A DNA stretch of 64,000 bases from Dethiosulfovibrio peptidovorans DSM 11002 (lineage in GTDB: Bacteria; Synergistota; Synergistia; Synergistales; Dethiosulfovibrionaceae). The position numbers and the translations under genes were made by a program. Below the pieces are notes generated by a model. That model was not told the origin of the DNA. It saw nothing but the letters and a program-made list of their open reading frames with translations, and did not search any database. Positions 56,142 through 64,000 of the stretch are shown in pieces. The stretch is taken from contig NZ_ABTR02000001.1 of assembly GCF_000172975.1 (NCBI RefSeq), positions 62,001-126,000 on the forward strand. Direction: 5' to 3'. Within the stretch, counting starts at the first letter, position 1. Every line of letters begins with the position of its first letter.

Positions 56142-57680
56142 CTACTTGGCGTACTCCACCGATCGGAACTCCTTGATAGCGGTCACCTTTATCTGTCCCG
56201 GATACTTCATCTCTTCCTCTATCTTCTTGGCAATGTCGAAAGCCAGTTTGGCTATGACTCCCTCGTCCGATACGTTGGGAGCCACCATCACCCTGACCTC
56301 CCTGCCGGCCTGAATAGCGAAGGCCTTGCTCACGCCCTTGAAGGACTTAGCCAACGTCTCCAGTTTCTCCAGACGTTTGACATAGGCGTCCAGACTCTCT
56401 CTACGAGCACCTGGCCTGGCCGCACTGATGGCGTCGGCGGCGGCCACTATAACGTCGTAGATCGACTGGACCTCCATGTCCTCGTGATGGGACCCTATGG
56501 CGTTTATTATCTCCGGAGACTCGTTGTATCTCTTCGCCAGATCGGCTCCTATTACGGCATGGGGGCCCTCTATCTTGTGGTCCACTGCCTTACCGATATC
56601 GTGAAGCAGCCCGGCTCTTCGGGCCAGTTCCTCGTCTGCACCCAGTTCAGCCGCGATGATACCGGATATATGGGCGACCTCCATGCTGTGCTGAAGGGCG
56701 TTCTGACCGTAGCTGTAGCGATATCTGAGAGACCCTATCAGCCTGATAAGATCCGTATGCATATGCTTGACGCCCAGATCAAGCAGACACTGATCCCCGG
56801 CCTCCATGATGGACTCCTCCACCTCTTCGGTTGCCTTCTGGATGAGTTCCTCGATACGGGCGGGATGTATCCTGCCATCGGTGACCAACCTCTCCAAAGC
56901 CAGCCTAGCTATCTCCCGCCGAACCGGATCGAAACAGCTTATGGTAACCGCCTCCGGGGTATCGTCCACTATGAGATCGACTCCCGTCTCGGTCTCGAAG
57001 GCCCTAATATTTCTGCCCTCTCTGCCAATTATGCGCCCCTTCATCTCGTCGGAAGGAAGGTTTACCACGCTGACCGACACATCGGAGGAATACTCCACAG
57101 CACAGCGTTGAATCGCCGTGACTATGACCTCCCTGGCCTTTCGGGAAGCCTCCCTGCGGGCCTTCTCCTCAAGATCCTTGACCAGAAGACCTAGAGAGTG
57201 CTGGGCCTTCTCTTCGACGTCCTTCATCAGGATATCTCTGGCGTCGTCTCTGTTGAGCTGAGCGACCTCCTCCAACTTCACCAGCTGATCCTGCTTGAGA
57301 CTCTCTATCTCCTGAAGCCTCTTCTCCGCCGAATCGAGCTTGTTCTTGAGGTCCTCTTCACGACGACCGACCTTGTCGAGCTTCCGTTCGAGGTTTTCCT
57401 CCTTCTGCTCCAGACGTCTCTCGGACCTCTGAAGTTCCCCTCTTCTCTCCTTAATCTCGTTTTCCGTCTCCTGCTTCATCTCGAAGATCTCTTCTTTTAC
57501 CTCCGAGAGCATTTCCCTCTTGTGGTGCTCCCCGTCCTTGACGGCCTTTTTCAACAACTGGTCCGCCTGCCTTTGAGCGTTGGCGAGGTGCTTTCCACCG
57601 AGATATCTGGAAATCAGGAGACCGCCTACGACGCCGAAGACCAGCCCCGCAGCGATTCCGAGAATCATCGTAGATTCCAT
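56142..57680 (-). CDS. rny: Ribonuclease Y
   Basis: RNase Y is the membrane-anchored endonuclease that starts mRNA decay. The 512-aa protein has one N-terminal membrane helix (about residues 6-25), a long coiled coil (about 30-200), a KH domain ([20 protein letters not shown]) and an HD domain with [10 protein letters not shown]. The length is typical. Upstream DNA (57681-57959) is AT-rich and must hold its promoter, although no clear -35/-10 pair was identified. Confidence 0.96.
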   Translation of the reverse strand: MESTMILGIAAGLVFGVVGGLLISRYLGGKHLANAQRQADQLLKKAVKDGEHHKREMLSEVKEEIFEMKQETENEIKERRGELQRSERRLEQKEENLERKLDKVGRREEDLKNKLDSAEKRLQEIESLKQDQLVKLEEVAQLNRDDARDILMKDVEEKAQHSLGLLVKDLEEKARREASRKAREVIVTAIQRCAVEYSSDVSVSVVNLPSDEMKGRIIGREGRNIRAFETETGVDLIVDDTPEAVTISCFDPVRREIARLALERLVTDGRIHPARIEELIQKATEEVEESIMEAGDQCLLDLGVKHMHTDLIRLIGSLRYRYSYGQNALQHSMEVAHISGIIAAELGADEELARRAGLLHDIGKAVDHKIEGPHAVIGADLAKRYNESPEIINAIGSHHEDMEVQSIYDVIVAAADAISAARPGARRESLDAYVKRLEKLETLAKSFKGVSKAFAIQAGREVRVMVAPNVSDEGVIAKLAFDIAKKIEEEMKYPGQIKVTAIKEFRSVEYAK

Positions 57681-57959
57681 AGACAGATCTCAACTCCTTT
57701 ATTTTATGAGGACGATGACAACGATGAGGCCTATTTTACAGGTTCTGTAAAAAGCCAACAAGACCCAACAGAGACCTCAGATTTAAAGGTTGCGTTTTTC
57801 TTTCGGCGGAAGGGGCAAAAAACACTACACCGCCTAGACTGCATCGGTCGGAAACAAAATCACGAAAAACTTTACGTCATGAATCACGCATGTAAGGATG
57901 CCTTTAGGTCATACCCCCTGGTATATTTTAACGGGAAACTTGATTCTCAATTCCCTTAA
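57681..57959. other. Intergenic DNA upstream of rny
   Basis: Nothing recognisable as a gene is seen. The DNA is AT-rich and is followed by the palindromic mobile element at 57960, which separates rny from the chemotaxis gene. Confidence 0.5.
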
Positions 57960-58209
57960 GAGCACCTCTAAAAACTAACGTTCGGGTCTCCTCGTAGAGG
58001 TCGTCCCGCCTGCGCCCTGTCTCGCCCGAGCGTCTTTTCGACCTGCCTGTTTCGTACGGACCGTCTCGGAGGGCACGTCCTGTGCCCCCTCGGCTTGGGG
58101 CGACGTCCTGTCGCCCCATTCGTACTACACGACGGCAGGTCGAAAAGACGGGCTCGAACGGGCTCCGTCGGGACGACCTCTACGAGGATCAGCGTTTTTA
58201 GAGATGCCC
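57960..58209. mobile_element. MITE-like palindromic element sharing termini with the IS
   Basis: The 250-base element begins GAGCACCTCTAAAAAC and ends with the complement of GGGCATCTCTAAAAAC. The latter 16 bases are identical to the right end of the IS at 50742-52039. It is flanked by TTAA at 57956-57959 and 58210-58213. Inside, a 20-bp perfect arm (57989-58008 with 58169-58188) and a 17-bp arm (58031-58047 with 58134-58150) form a long stem capped by two hairpins, both with loop GTCCT. It has no transposase gene and would be mobilised by the IS transposase. Confidence 0.85.
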
Positions 58210-58238
58210 TTAAAGAGATTTCGATCGGAGGAATATAT

Positions 58239-60323
58239 ATGAGCCTCAGAGGAAAAATGTCGCTCTGGATCATCGTACCGGTAACGCTGGTCTTTTTAAC
58301 CGTCATATCGGTGGTAGGAACGGCAGTCAGGAAAACCTACATGAGCCAACTGGAGGACAACGTACTGACTACTACCTTTCGATATGCAAACCAGGTTCAA
58401 AACGACCTTATTCATCTCACCCAGACGGCAGAAAAACTTCGGGACGGATTTATCGGCCTCCGGGAAACCGGAGCCACCAGGGAACAGTACGACAGCCTGC
58501 TCAGGAGCACCCTGGAAGGAGACCCATTTATATTCGGTCTATACACTGTATGGGAACCCAACTTACTCGACGGCAAAGACCATGTCTACAGAGGCAAACC
58601 AGGATATAACGACGACGGAAGATACACACCGTGGGTCGCCCGCTCAGGGTCAAAGGCCACCATACAGCCCTGCACAGCCCAGGGAGGCTACCTGAAACCG
58701 GGAGGTTTTTACCTCGATATAAAGGACTCTGGTAGGGCAAGGATCTTTCCTCCCGCTACATGGACATTCGAAGGCGACAAGGTCACTGTCGTGGACTACG
58801 GTATACCCATAATACACAGAGGTGAATTCCTAGGGGCCATTTACTCTGAGTTGGAACTCTCAGGGATAAGGGAAATAGTCGAAAACATAACCCCTCTGGA
58901 CACCGGCTACGCCTCCATCCTCACCGATCAGGGAATCTACGTTGCATCTCCCGAGGATGAGCTCTTGGGAGAGAGAAGCGATAACATCAAACTAGACCGA
59001 ATCATAGAAGAGATCTTACAGGAAAAAACCTACTCTATAACCTCGGATCATCAGGGAGAATCTATGCTACATCAATACGTCCCCATCTCCATACAGGGAG
59101 TGGACAGACCCTGGATATTCGAGCTGGTTTTTCCCATGGGGAAGGCCATGGCTCCTATCAGGAAACTCACCGTGACCTTGGCTGTGGTCGCCGCTGTCTC
59201 ACTGATCTTTTTGGCATGTCTTATATGGTATATATCCAGAAGGATAACCGACCCTGTCAGAAACGTGGCTTCCATAGCAGGGAAAGCCGGAAGCGGAGAT
59301 ATTTCCGCCAGAGAGGGCGATTTCGGCCCTATGGCGAAAGACGAAGTTGGAGAACTGGCCCGATCATTGGCCCTGATGCTCGAAGCCCAAAGGGACATGA
59401 TAGGACAAGCCAGAAACCAGTCCGATAGGACATCGGAAAAAGCCCGATCCATAACGGAACGAAGCGACGCCACAGCCAGAGCGATGGAAAAAGTCCGAAC
59501 GGCAGTGTTCCAGTTGATAAACGATCTGGAGACAAGCTCCGCCTCTCTGGAACAGGCTAACGCCGGCATAGAGGAGATATCCGGAGGGGCAATCTCCGTG
59601 GCGGAGAGGACCACCGACGGAGCGGAGATCGCCGCCAGGACCTCTGACCGGGCGGAAAAATCTGCATCCCATATGTCTAGCCTTATGGAGAAGGTAACCT
59701 TGGCGGAGCAAGCCTCGCGCAGCGGCTCCTCGGACATGGAGCAACTGGGAGAATCGGTCGGTTCCATATCGTCCTTCGTCGAAACGATAACTAAAATCGC
59801 CGATCAGACCAACCTATTGGCACTCAACGCCGCCATAGAGGCGGCCAGAGCGGGAGAGGCCGGAAAGGGTTTCGCCGTGGTCGCCGAGGAAGTCCGAAAA
59901 CTGGCGGAGGAATCCTCCGTAGCAGCCGGAAGCATAGACGGACTGATAGGAAATCTACAGTCTCAGACAAAAGCATCCATGGAGATGACCAAAGAAAACG
60001 CCTCCGACATGTCCGAAGCTCTAATCCTGGCTCAAGATACTAAAAACTACATGGAAGAATCAATAAAGGATATCCGCGATCTAAACGAAGCCATACAGGA
60101 CATAGCCGCCGTATCTCAGGAACAGGCAGCCTCCAGCAAAGAGATGGCCTTGGTCTTGGACAGCGTCACATCCACGGTAGCTCAGATGGTGGATAGGATA
60201 CGTACTGTAGGAGACTCCTCGGAGAAAACCCTTGAAATAGCGAAAAGCATGGTATTCGACTCGGAGGACCTCATGGAAAATACCGAAAAACTCAGAGAAG
60301 ACATGGGAAGATTTAAGCTATAG
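58239..60323 (+). CDS. Methyl-accepting chemotaxis protein
   Basis: This is a chemoreceptor of 694 aa. A first membrane helix (about residues 10-32) is followed by a periplasmic Cache-type sensor (about 35-315), a second helix ([17 protein letters not shown]) and HAMP. The cytoplasmic signalling domain ends in the hairpin tip [21 protein letters not shown]. The ATG at 58239 follows a GGAGG site; upstream codons in frame lie inside the mobile element and are not used. The ligand is not readable; many Cache sensors bind amino acids. It is a single transcript, downstream of the MITE. Confidence 0.93.
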   Translation: MSLRGKMSLWIIVPVTLVFLTVISVVGTAVRKTYMSQLEDNVLTTTFRYANQVQNDLIHLTQTAEKLRDGFIGLRETGATREQYDSLLRSTLEGDPFIFGLYTVWEPNLLDGKDHVYRGKPGYNDDGRYTPWVARSGSKATIQPCTAQGGYLKPGGFYLDIKDSGRARIFPPATWTFEGDKVTVVDYGIPIIHRGEFLGAIYSELELSGIREIVENITPLDTGYASILTDQGIYVASPEDELLGERSDNIKLDRIIEEILQEKTYSITSDHQGESMLHQYVPISIQGVDRPWIFELVFPMGKAMAPIRKLTVTLAVVAAVSLIFLACLIWYISRRITDPVRNVASIAGKAGSGDISAREGDFGPMAKDEVGELARSLALMLEAQRDMIGQARNQSDRTSEKARSITERSDATARAMEKVRTAVFQLINDLETSSASLEQANAGIEEISGGAISVAERTTDGAEIAARTSDRAEKSASHMSSLMEKVTLAEQASRSGSSDMEQLGESVGSISSFVETITKIADQTNLLALNAAIEAARAGEAGKGFAVVAEEVRKLAEESSVAAGSIDGLIGNLQSQTKASMEMTKENASDMSEALILAQDTKNYMEESIKDIRDLNEAIQDIAAVSQEQAASSKEMALVLDSVTSTVAQMVDRIRTVGDSSEKTLEIAKSMVFDSEDLMENTEKLREDMGRFKL

Positions 60324-60373
60324 TAACCCTACACGACGTCAAGGCAACCTGACGGCGGACTTACGCTTAAAAA

Positions 60374-60399
60374 AAGAGGGGGGCTGACGCCCCCCTCTT
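60374..60399 (-). terminator. Rho-independent terminator of the Rrf2 gene
   Basis: An 11-bp perfect stem (AAGAGGGGGGC and its complement) around TGAC is followed on the minus strand by a run of T. It lies between the convergent chemotaxis and Rrf2 genes. Confidence 0.85.
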
Positions 60400-60404
60400 C
60401 GATA

Positions 60405-60827
60405 TCAACCGGTACACTCTCGGTCGTATTCCTCAATTATATCCCAAAGGGTAGTAGACGACGTAACCCTCTCTATGCTGTCGCTCACCTTTTCCCAAAG
60501 AAACCTGGCTGGACAGCAGCCTCCTCGCTCGCAGGTACCGTAGTCCACGCAATCGGCCAGGCTGATGGGCCCCTCTAGAGAATCTATTATCTCCGAGGTA
60601 AGGATCTCTTTAGGATCTCTACTCAGAAGATACCCTCCCTGAGCGCCTCTGACGCTGGATACCAGACCGGATTTCCGGAGCTTGGAGAAAAGCTGCTCCA
60701 GATAGCTCTCGGACAGAGTCTGGTTCTTGGCGACCTCGCTTATCGATATAGGACGACCGGTACCGTAGCCTCGAGCCAAGTCTATCATCGCCCTGAGTCC
60801 ATATCTGGTTTTAGTCGACAGCTTCAT
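60405..60827 (-). CDS. Rrf2-family transcriptional regulator (Fe-S type)
   Basis: The 140-aa winged-helix regulator begins MKLSTKTRYGLRAMIDLARG, with recognition segment TLSESYLEQLFSKLRKSGLV. The Fe-S cluster cysteines are present in DCVDYGTCERGGCCPA. IscR, CymR and NsrR are relatives; the ligand cannot be told from sequence. It lies downstream of ilvD on the same strand, but a promoter with an inverted repeat between them suggests separate, possibly self-regulated, transcription. Confidence 0.92.
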   Translation of the reverse strand: MKLSTKTRYGLRAMIDLARGYGTGRPISISEVAKNQTLSESYLEQLFSKLRKSGLVSSVRGAQGGYLLSRDPKEILTSEIIDSLEGPISLADCVDYGTCERGGCCPARFLWEKVSDSIERVTSSTTLWDIIEEYDRECTG

Positions 60828-60849
60828 CTACATCACCCTCCGTGATAGG

Positions 60850-60885
60850 AGGATACTATACCCAACTTTATTTGTCAAGTATCCT
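60850..60885 (-). promoter_or_regulatory. Rrf2 promoter inside an inverted repeat
   Basis: AGGATACT (60850-60857) and AGTATCCT (60878-60885) are perfect 8-base inverted arms 20 bases apart. On the minus strand they span a TTGACA -35 and a TAGTAT or TATCCT -10. This is a good position for autoregulation. Confidence 0.6.
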
Positions 60886-60901
60886 ACGAGCCCCGTAGGG
60901 A

Positions 60902-62563
60902 TCAGTCCTGAAAAACCGCCCCTCTGTTGCCGGACGTCACGAAAGCCCTGTAGCGCTCCAGATACGAGGTGGCCCCTGGCTGCATCGTTGGGGTCCATTC
61001 CCTCTTGCGGCGTTCCAATTCATCGGCATCAACCATCAGATCCAATTTTCTGGCAGGTATATCTATCACTATCTCGTCGCCGTCTTCGACAAGCCCTATA
61101 GGTCCTCCTGCGGCGGCTTCCGGCGACACGTGTCCTATGGAGGCTCCTCTGGTGGCCCCGGAGAAACGCCCGTCGGTTATGAGAGCCACCGAGCCGCCCT
61201 GACCTCTTCCCATTATCGCCGAGGTGGGAGCAAGCATCTCCCTCATTCCAGGACCACCCTTAGGCCCCTCGTAACGGATGACGATAACGTCTCCGTCGGA
61301 GATGAGGCCTTTCATTATGGCCTCTCCTGCTGCCTCCTCCGACTCGAAAACCCTGGCTGGCCCTCTGTGACGCATCATCTCGGGAGATACGGCGGTCTGT
61401 TTGACCACAGCTCCGTCGGGAGCCAGCGTTCCCTTGAGGACGGCTATACCACCCTCGGGGTCAACAGGATCGGAGACGGGATGGATAACCGACCTGTCCT
61501 TGATCTCCGCTTCAGCCACGTTCTCCGCCACGGTACGACCGGTGCAGGTGATCGAATCTCCGTGGATAAGATCGGCGTCCAGGAGCTCTTTCAGCACAGC
61601 CTGGATTCCTCCGGCCTTCCAGAGATCCTCTATATGATGGGCTCCGCCAGGGCTCATGCTGCACAGGTGAGGTGTACGGCGACTGATGGCGTCCATGTCC
61701 TCCAAGGTTAGTACAACCCCGGCAGAGTGGGCGACGGCGGGAAGATGGAGAGCCGTGTTGGTGGAACCTCCCAAAGCCATATCGACCGCCACAGCGTTCT
61801 CGAAGGCCTTTTTCGTCAATATCTTGCTGGGCCTGATATCCTTCTCCAACAGTTCCATGATCTGTCTGCCGGCGTCCTTGGCCAGACGATCCCTGGCGGC
61901 AAACACGGCTGGAATGGTTCCATTCCATGGAAGTGCAAGTCCCAAAGCCTCCATCATGCAGTTCATGGTGTTGGCGGTGAACATTCCCGAACAGGAACCG
62001 CAGGTAGGACAGGCCGAATCCTCTAGCTCGAGAAGCTCCTTATCGGATATCTGATCGACCGCCTTTTTCCCCACCGCCTCGAATACCGTGCTCAGGTCGG
62101 TGGCACAACCGGGTGAGGAACCTGCCAACATGGCACCTCCGCTGATCACTATGGAAGGTATATCCAGAGTGGCCGCCGCCATCGCCATGGCCGGAATGAT
62201 TTTATCGCAGTTTGTCACAAGAACAAGACCGTCCAGACCGTGGGCCTGGGTCATAAGCTCTATAGAGTCCTTTATCAACTCTCTGCTTGGAAGGGAGAAC
62301 TTCATCCCCTTGTGCCCCATGGCTATTCCGTCGCACACCCCTATTACGGGGAACTCCAGAGGTAGACCTCCTGCCGCATAGACGCCGGCTTTCACCGCTC
62401 CGGCTATGCGGTTGAGGTGAATATGCCCCGGAATGATCGAGTTATAGGCGTTGACGATCCCTATCCAGGGACGGTCGATCTCCCAATCGGTGTAACCGTT
62501 TGCCTTCATCAAGGATCGATGAGGAGCCCTCTCGAACCCCTTCTTTACGAAATCGCTGTTCAA
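60902..62563 (-). CDS. ilvD: Dihydroxy-acid dehydratase
   Basis: IlvD dehydrates dihydroxy acids in valine and isoleucine synthesis, using an iron-sulfur cluster. The 553-aa protein begins [19 protein letters not shown]. Cluster ligands appear as the Cys in [10 protein letters not shown] and in [14 protein letters not shown], and the [15 protein letters not shown] region is present. It follows dctM by 18 bases, so it may be cotranscribed with the TRAP transporter. That context leaves open a related sugar-acid dehydratase role, but the sequence favours IlvD. Confidence 0.92.
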   Translation of the reverse strand: MNSDFVKKGFERAPHRSLMKANGYTDWEIDRPWIGIVNAYNSIIPGHIHLNRIAGAVKAGVYAAGGLPLEFPVIGVCDGIAMGHKGMKFSLPSRELIKDSIELMTQAHGLDGLVLVTNCDKIIPAMAMAAATLDIPSIVISGGAMLAGSSPGCATDLSTVFEAVGKKAVDQISDKELLELEDSACPTCGSCSGMFTANTMNCMMEALGLALPWNGTIPAVFAARDRLAKDAGRQIMELLEKDIRPSKILTKKAFENAVAVDMALGGSTNTALHLPAVAHSAGVVLTLEDMDAISRRTPHLCSMSPGGAHHIEDLWKAGGIQAVLKELLDADLIHGDSITCTGRTVAENVAEAEIKDRSVIHPVSDPVDPEGGIAVLKGTLAPDGAVVKQTAVSPEMMRHRGPARVFESEEAAGEAIMKGLISDGDVIVIRYEGPKGGPGMREMLAPTSAIMGRGQGGSVALITDGRFSGATRGASIGHVSPEAAAGGPIGLVEDGDEIVIDIPARKLDLMVDADELERRKREWTPTMQPGATSYLERYRAFVTSGNRGAVFQD

Positions 62564-62581
62564 GTTAAATCCCCCTTTAGG

Positions 62582-63859
62582 TTAACCCCATATCAGACTG
62601 GGCAGAAAAACCGTCAGCCACGGAACGTAGGTGGTCAACAAAAGCACAGCCATAAGCACCAGAACCATAGGAACTATAGGGCGGCTTATCTCCTCCACAG
62701 ACAGCCCCGTTATGGCGCTGGCGACGTAGATATCTATAGCCACCGGAGGCGTGGCCATACCGATAGCCAGTCCAACCGCTATCATCACGCCGAAATGGAT
62801 CAGATCTCCTCCCATCTGAATTACCGTGGGCAGAAAGATCGGGGTAAGTATTATCAATGCCGAAGCTGTCTCCATCACCATACCGGCCAGTAGCACGATC
62901 ACCAGTATCATCAGATACACCATGGCCTCATTGCCTCCGGCCACGCCTAACAAGGCACTGGCAATAGCTTCCGGGACCTCGTAAAAGGCCAATCCCCATC
63001 CGAAAAGCTTGGACGTCGCTATGATGAACATAATCAAAGACGAGGTAACCCCCGCCCCCACCACCAGGCGATAGAACTTCTTCCAATCCATGGAACGATA
63101 GACGAAGAAAGCGACTCCCAGGGAATACACCACGGCTATGGCCGCCGCCTCCGAAGGGGTGAAGAAACCGGAAAAGATTCCCCCTAGTATTATCACAGGA
63201 GTCATCAGGCCCCATATCGAATCCTTGAAACGCCGCCTCTTCTCCTCCTTAGGCACGGGATCGGCGGCAGGGTAGTTTCTCTTCTTGGCCACATGGAGAG
63301 CCAGGAGAATAAGCCCGGTTCCCATAAGAGCTCCGGGAATAAACCCAGCCATAAAAAGCTTCGCCACCGACTCCCCGGCTATAACGGCATAGAGCACCAT
63401 CGGAACGCTGGGCGGTATAACCACTCCGATGGTCCCCGACGCAGCGATAAGAGCGGCGGAAAAATCCAGATCATAACCCTTTTCCTTCAGCTCCGGCAGA
63501 AGAGCCGAACCCACAGCGGCGGTAGTCGCCGCGCCGGAGCCGGAGATGGCCGCTATGAACATGGAGGCCACCGTGGAGACTATCGAGAGCCCTCCTCTGA
63601 TCCTGCCCAGAGATGCCTCGGCAAACGCCACGATCCTCTCGGAAATGCCCCCCTTGGCCAGGATATCACCGGCCAATATAAAGAATGGAACTGCCACCAG
63701 GGCAAAAGAGTTATTCCCCGTGAACATCATCTGAGGCACCATCTGAAGAGGCAGACCGTTGAGCAGCAGGACTATAGTGGCAGCCACCCCTATGGCCAGG
63801 CCTATCGGCATCCCCAGCGCCATCAGCAGGAAAAAAGCGCCTCCCAACACGAACCCCAT
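62582..63859 (-). CDS. dctM: TRAP transporter large permease subunit
   Basis: This is the large membrane subunit of a tripartite ATP-independent periplasmic transporter, 425 aa, about twelve helices. Family segments are GNNSFALVAVPFFILAGDILAKGG, ISGSGAATTAAVGSALLPELKEKGYD and GTIGVVIPPSVPMVLYAVIAGESV. TRAP systems import organic acids with Na+. It overlaps the small-permease gene by three bases (TGATG). The binding protein is not in the window. Confidence 0.94.
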   Translation of the reverse strand: MGFVLGGAFFLLMALGMPIGLAIGVAATIVLLLNGLPLQMVPQMMFTGNNSFALVAVPFFILAGDILAKGGISERIVAFAEASLGRIRGGLSIVSTVASMFIAAISGSGAATTAAVGSALLPELKEKGYDLDFSAALIAASGTIGVVIPPSVPMVLYAVIAGESVAKLFMAGFIPGALMGTGLILLALHVAKKRNYPAADPVPKEEKRRRFKDSIWGLMTPVIILGGIFSGFFTPSEAAAIAVVYSLGVAFFVYRSMDWKKFYRLVVGAGVTSSLIMFIIATSKLFGWGLAFYEVPEAIASALLGVAGGNEAMVYLMILVIVLLAGMVMETASALIILTPIFLPTVIQMGGDLIHFGVMIAVGLAIGMATPPVAIDIYVASAITGLSVEEISRPIVPMVLVLMAVLLLTTYVPWLTVFLPSLIWG

Positions 63860-64000
63860 CAGGAATCCCCCTCAAAGAGACACTTGAAACCGACTACGAG
63901 ATGAATAATCACCACGACACAGAAAAAAGGGTACATGGCGTAAACCCACCTCATCGATATGCCCAAAGCCGGAGTCGTCTGAAAGGCCTCACTCTCCATC
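63859..64000 (-). CDS. dctQ: TRAP transporter small permease subunit (partial)
   Basis: Only the C-terminal part (about 46 codons) is inside the window. It reads ESEAFQTTPALGISMRWVYA, then MYPFFCVVVIIHLVVGFK, matching the last helix of DctQ proteins, and stops at TGA 63859-63861 overlapping the dctM start. The 5' end lies beyond base 64000. Confidence 0.88.
   Translation of the reverse strand, partial: MESEAFQTTPALGISMRWVYAMYPFFCVVVIIHLVVGFKCLFEGDS

Overview
The window looks like chromosome of an anaerobic, amino-acid-fermenting, selenium-using bacterium of the phylum Synergistota, probably close to Dethiosulfovibrio. This is an inference from gene content: selenoprotein glycine and betaine reductases, a glycine cleavage operon with split GcvP, rubredoxin, HypCDE, TRAP and Na+-coupled transporters, and no respiratory genes. 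No species was confirmed by any search.

Layout. 1-12.0 kb (minus strand) is a compact housekeeping run: miaB, comEA, comEC, coaX, dus, lysS, ligA, gatC, gatA, gatB. 12.1-19.6 kb (minus) has an amino-acid binding protein, rubredoxin, an M24 peptidase, an AIR-synthase-like protein, queH, trmI, transketolase, an eIF1-like protein and two small genes, one of them DUF3343. 19.8-21.1 kb (plus) is a putative selenium-supply pair (YedE-like transporter, TusA-like carrier). After threonine synthase, a PAS histidine kinase and NarL-type regulator lead into reductase locus 1 (24.4-34.7 kb, plus): a component B pair whose large subunit contains in-frame UGA (best fit GrdI/GrdH, betaine reductase), a BCCT transporter, a rhodanese, GrdC and GrdD, then two M20 amidohydrolases. 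34.8-37.1 kb holds a DUF4198 gene, tRNA-Glu, a P1 peptidase and a YjfB-like protein.

37.2-43.4 kb (minus) is a glycine cleavage operon, gcvT-gcvH-gcvPA-gcvPB-lpd, behind a glycine riboswitch. An alanine/glycine:cation symporter lies just upstream. Reductase locus 2 (45.2-49.4 kb, minus) is promoter, a second glycine riboswitch, grdX, an unexplained 374-base gap, grdE, grdA (Sec44) and grdB (Sec349), followed upstream by a variant thioredoxin. An NSS transporter is cut in two by a 1.3-kb IS5-like element. Then come hypCDE (plus), ymdB and rny (minus), a 250-base palindromic MITE-like element with the same termini as the IS, a chemotaxis receptor, an Rrf2 regulator, ilvD, and a TRAP transporter that runs off the right edge.

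How it fits together (inference): glycine and betaine are taken up, glycine is oxidised by the cleavage system or reduced by selenoprotein reductases using thioredoxin, and acetyl phosphate is made by a single GrdC/GrdD pair shared by both loci. Both glycine operons begin with a one-aptamer riboswitch carrying a second, vestigial (ghost) aptamer. All three Sec genes would be miscalled by an ordinary gene finder, because the UGA codon splits grdA, grdB and grdH.
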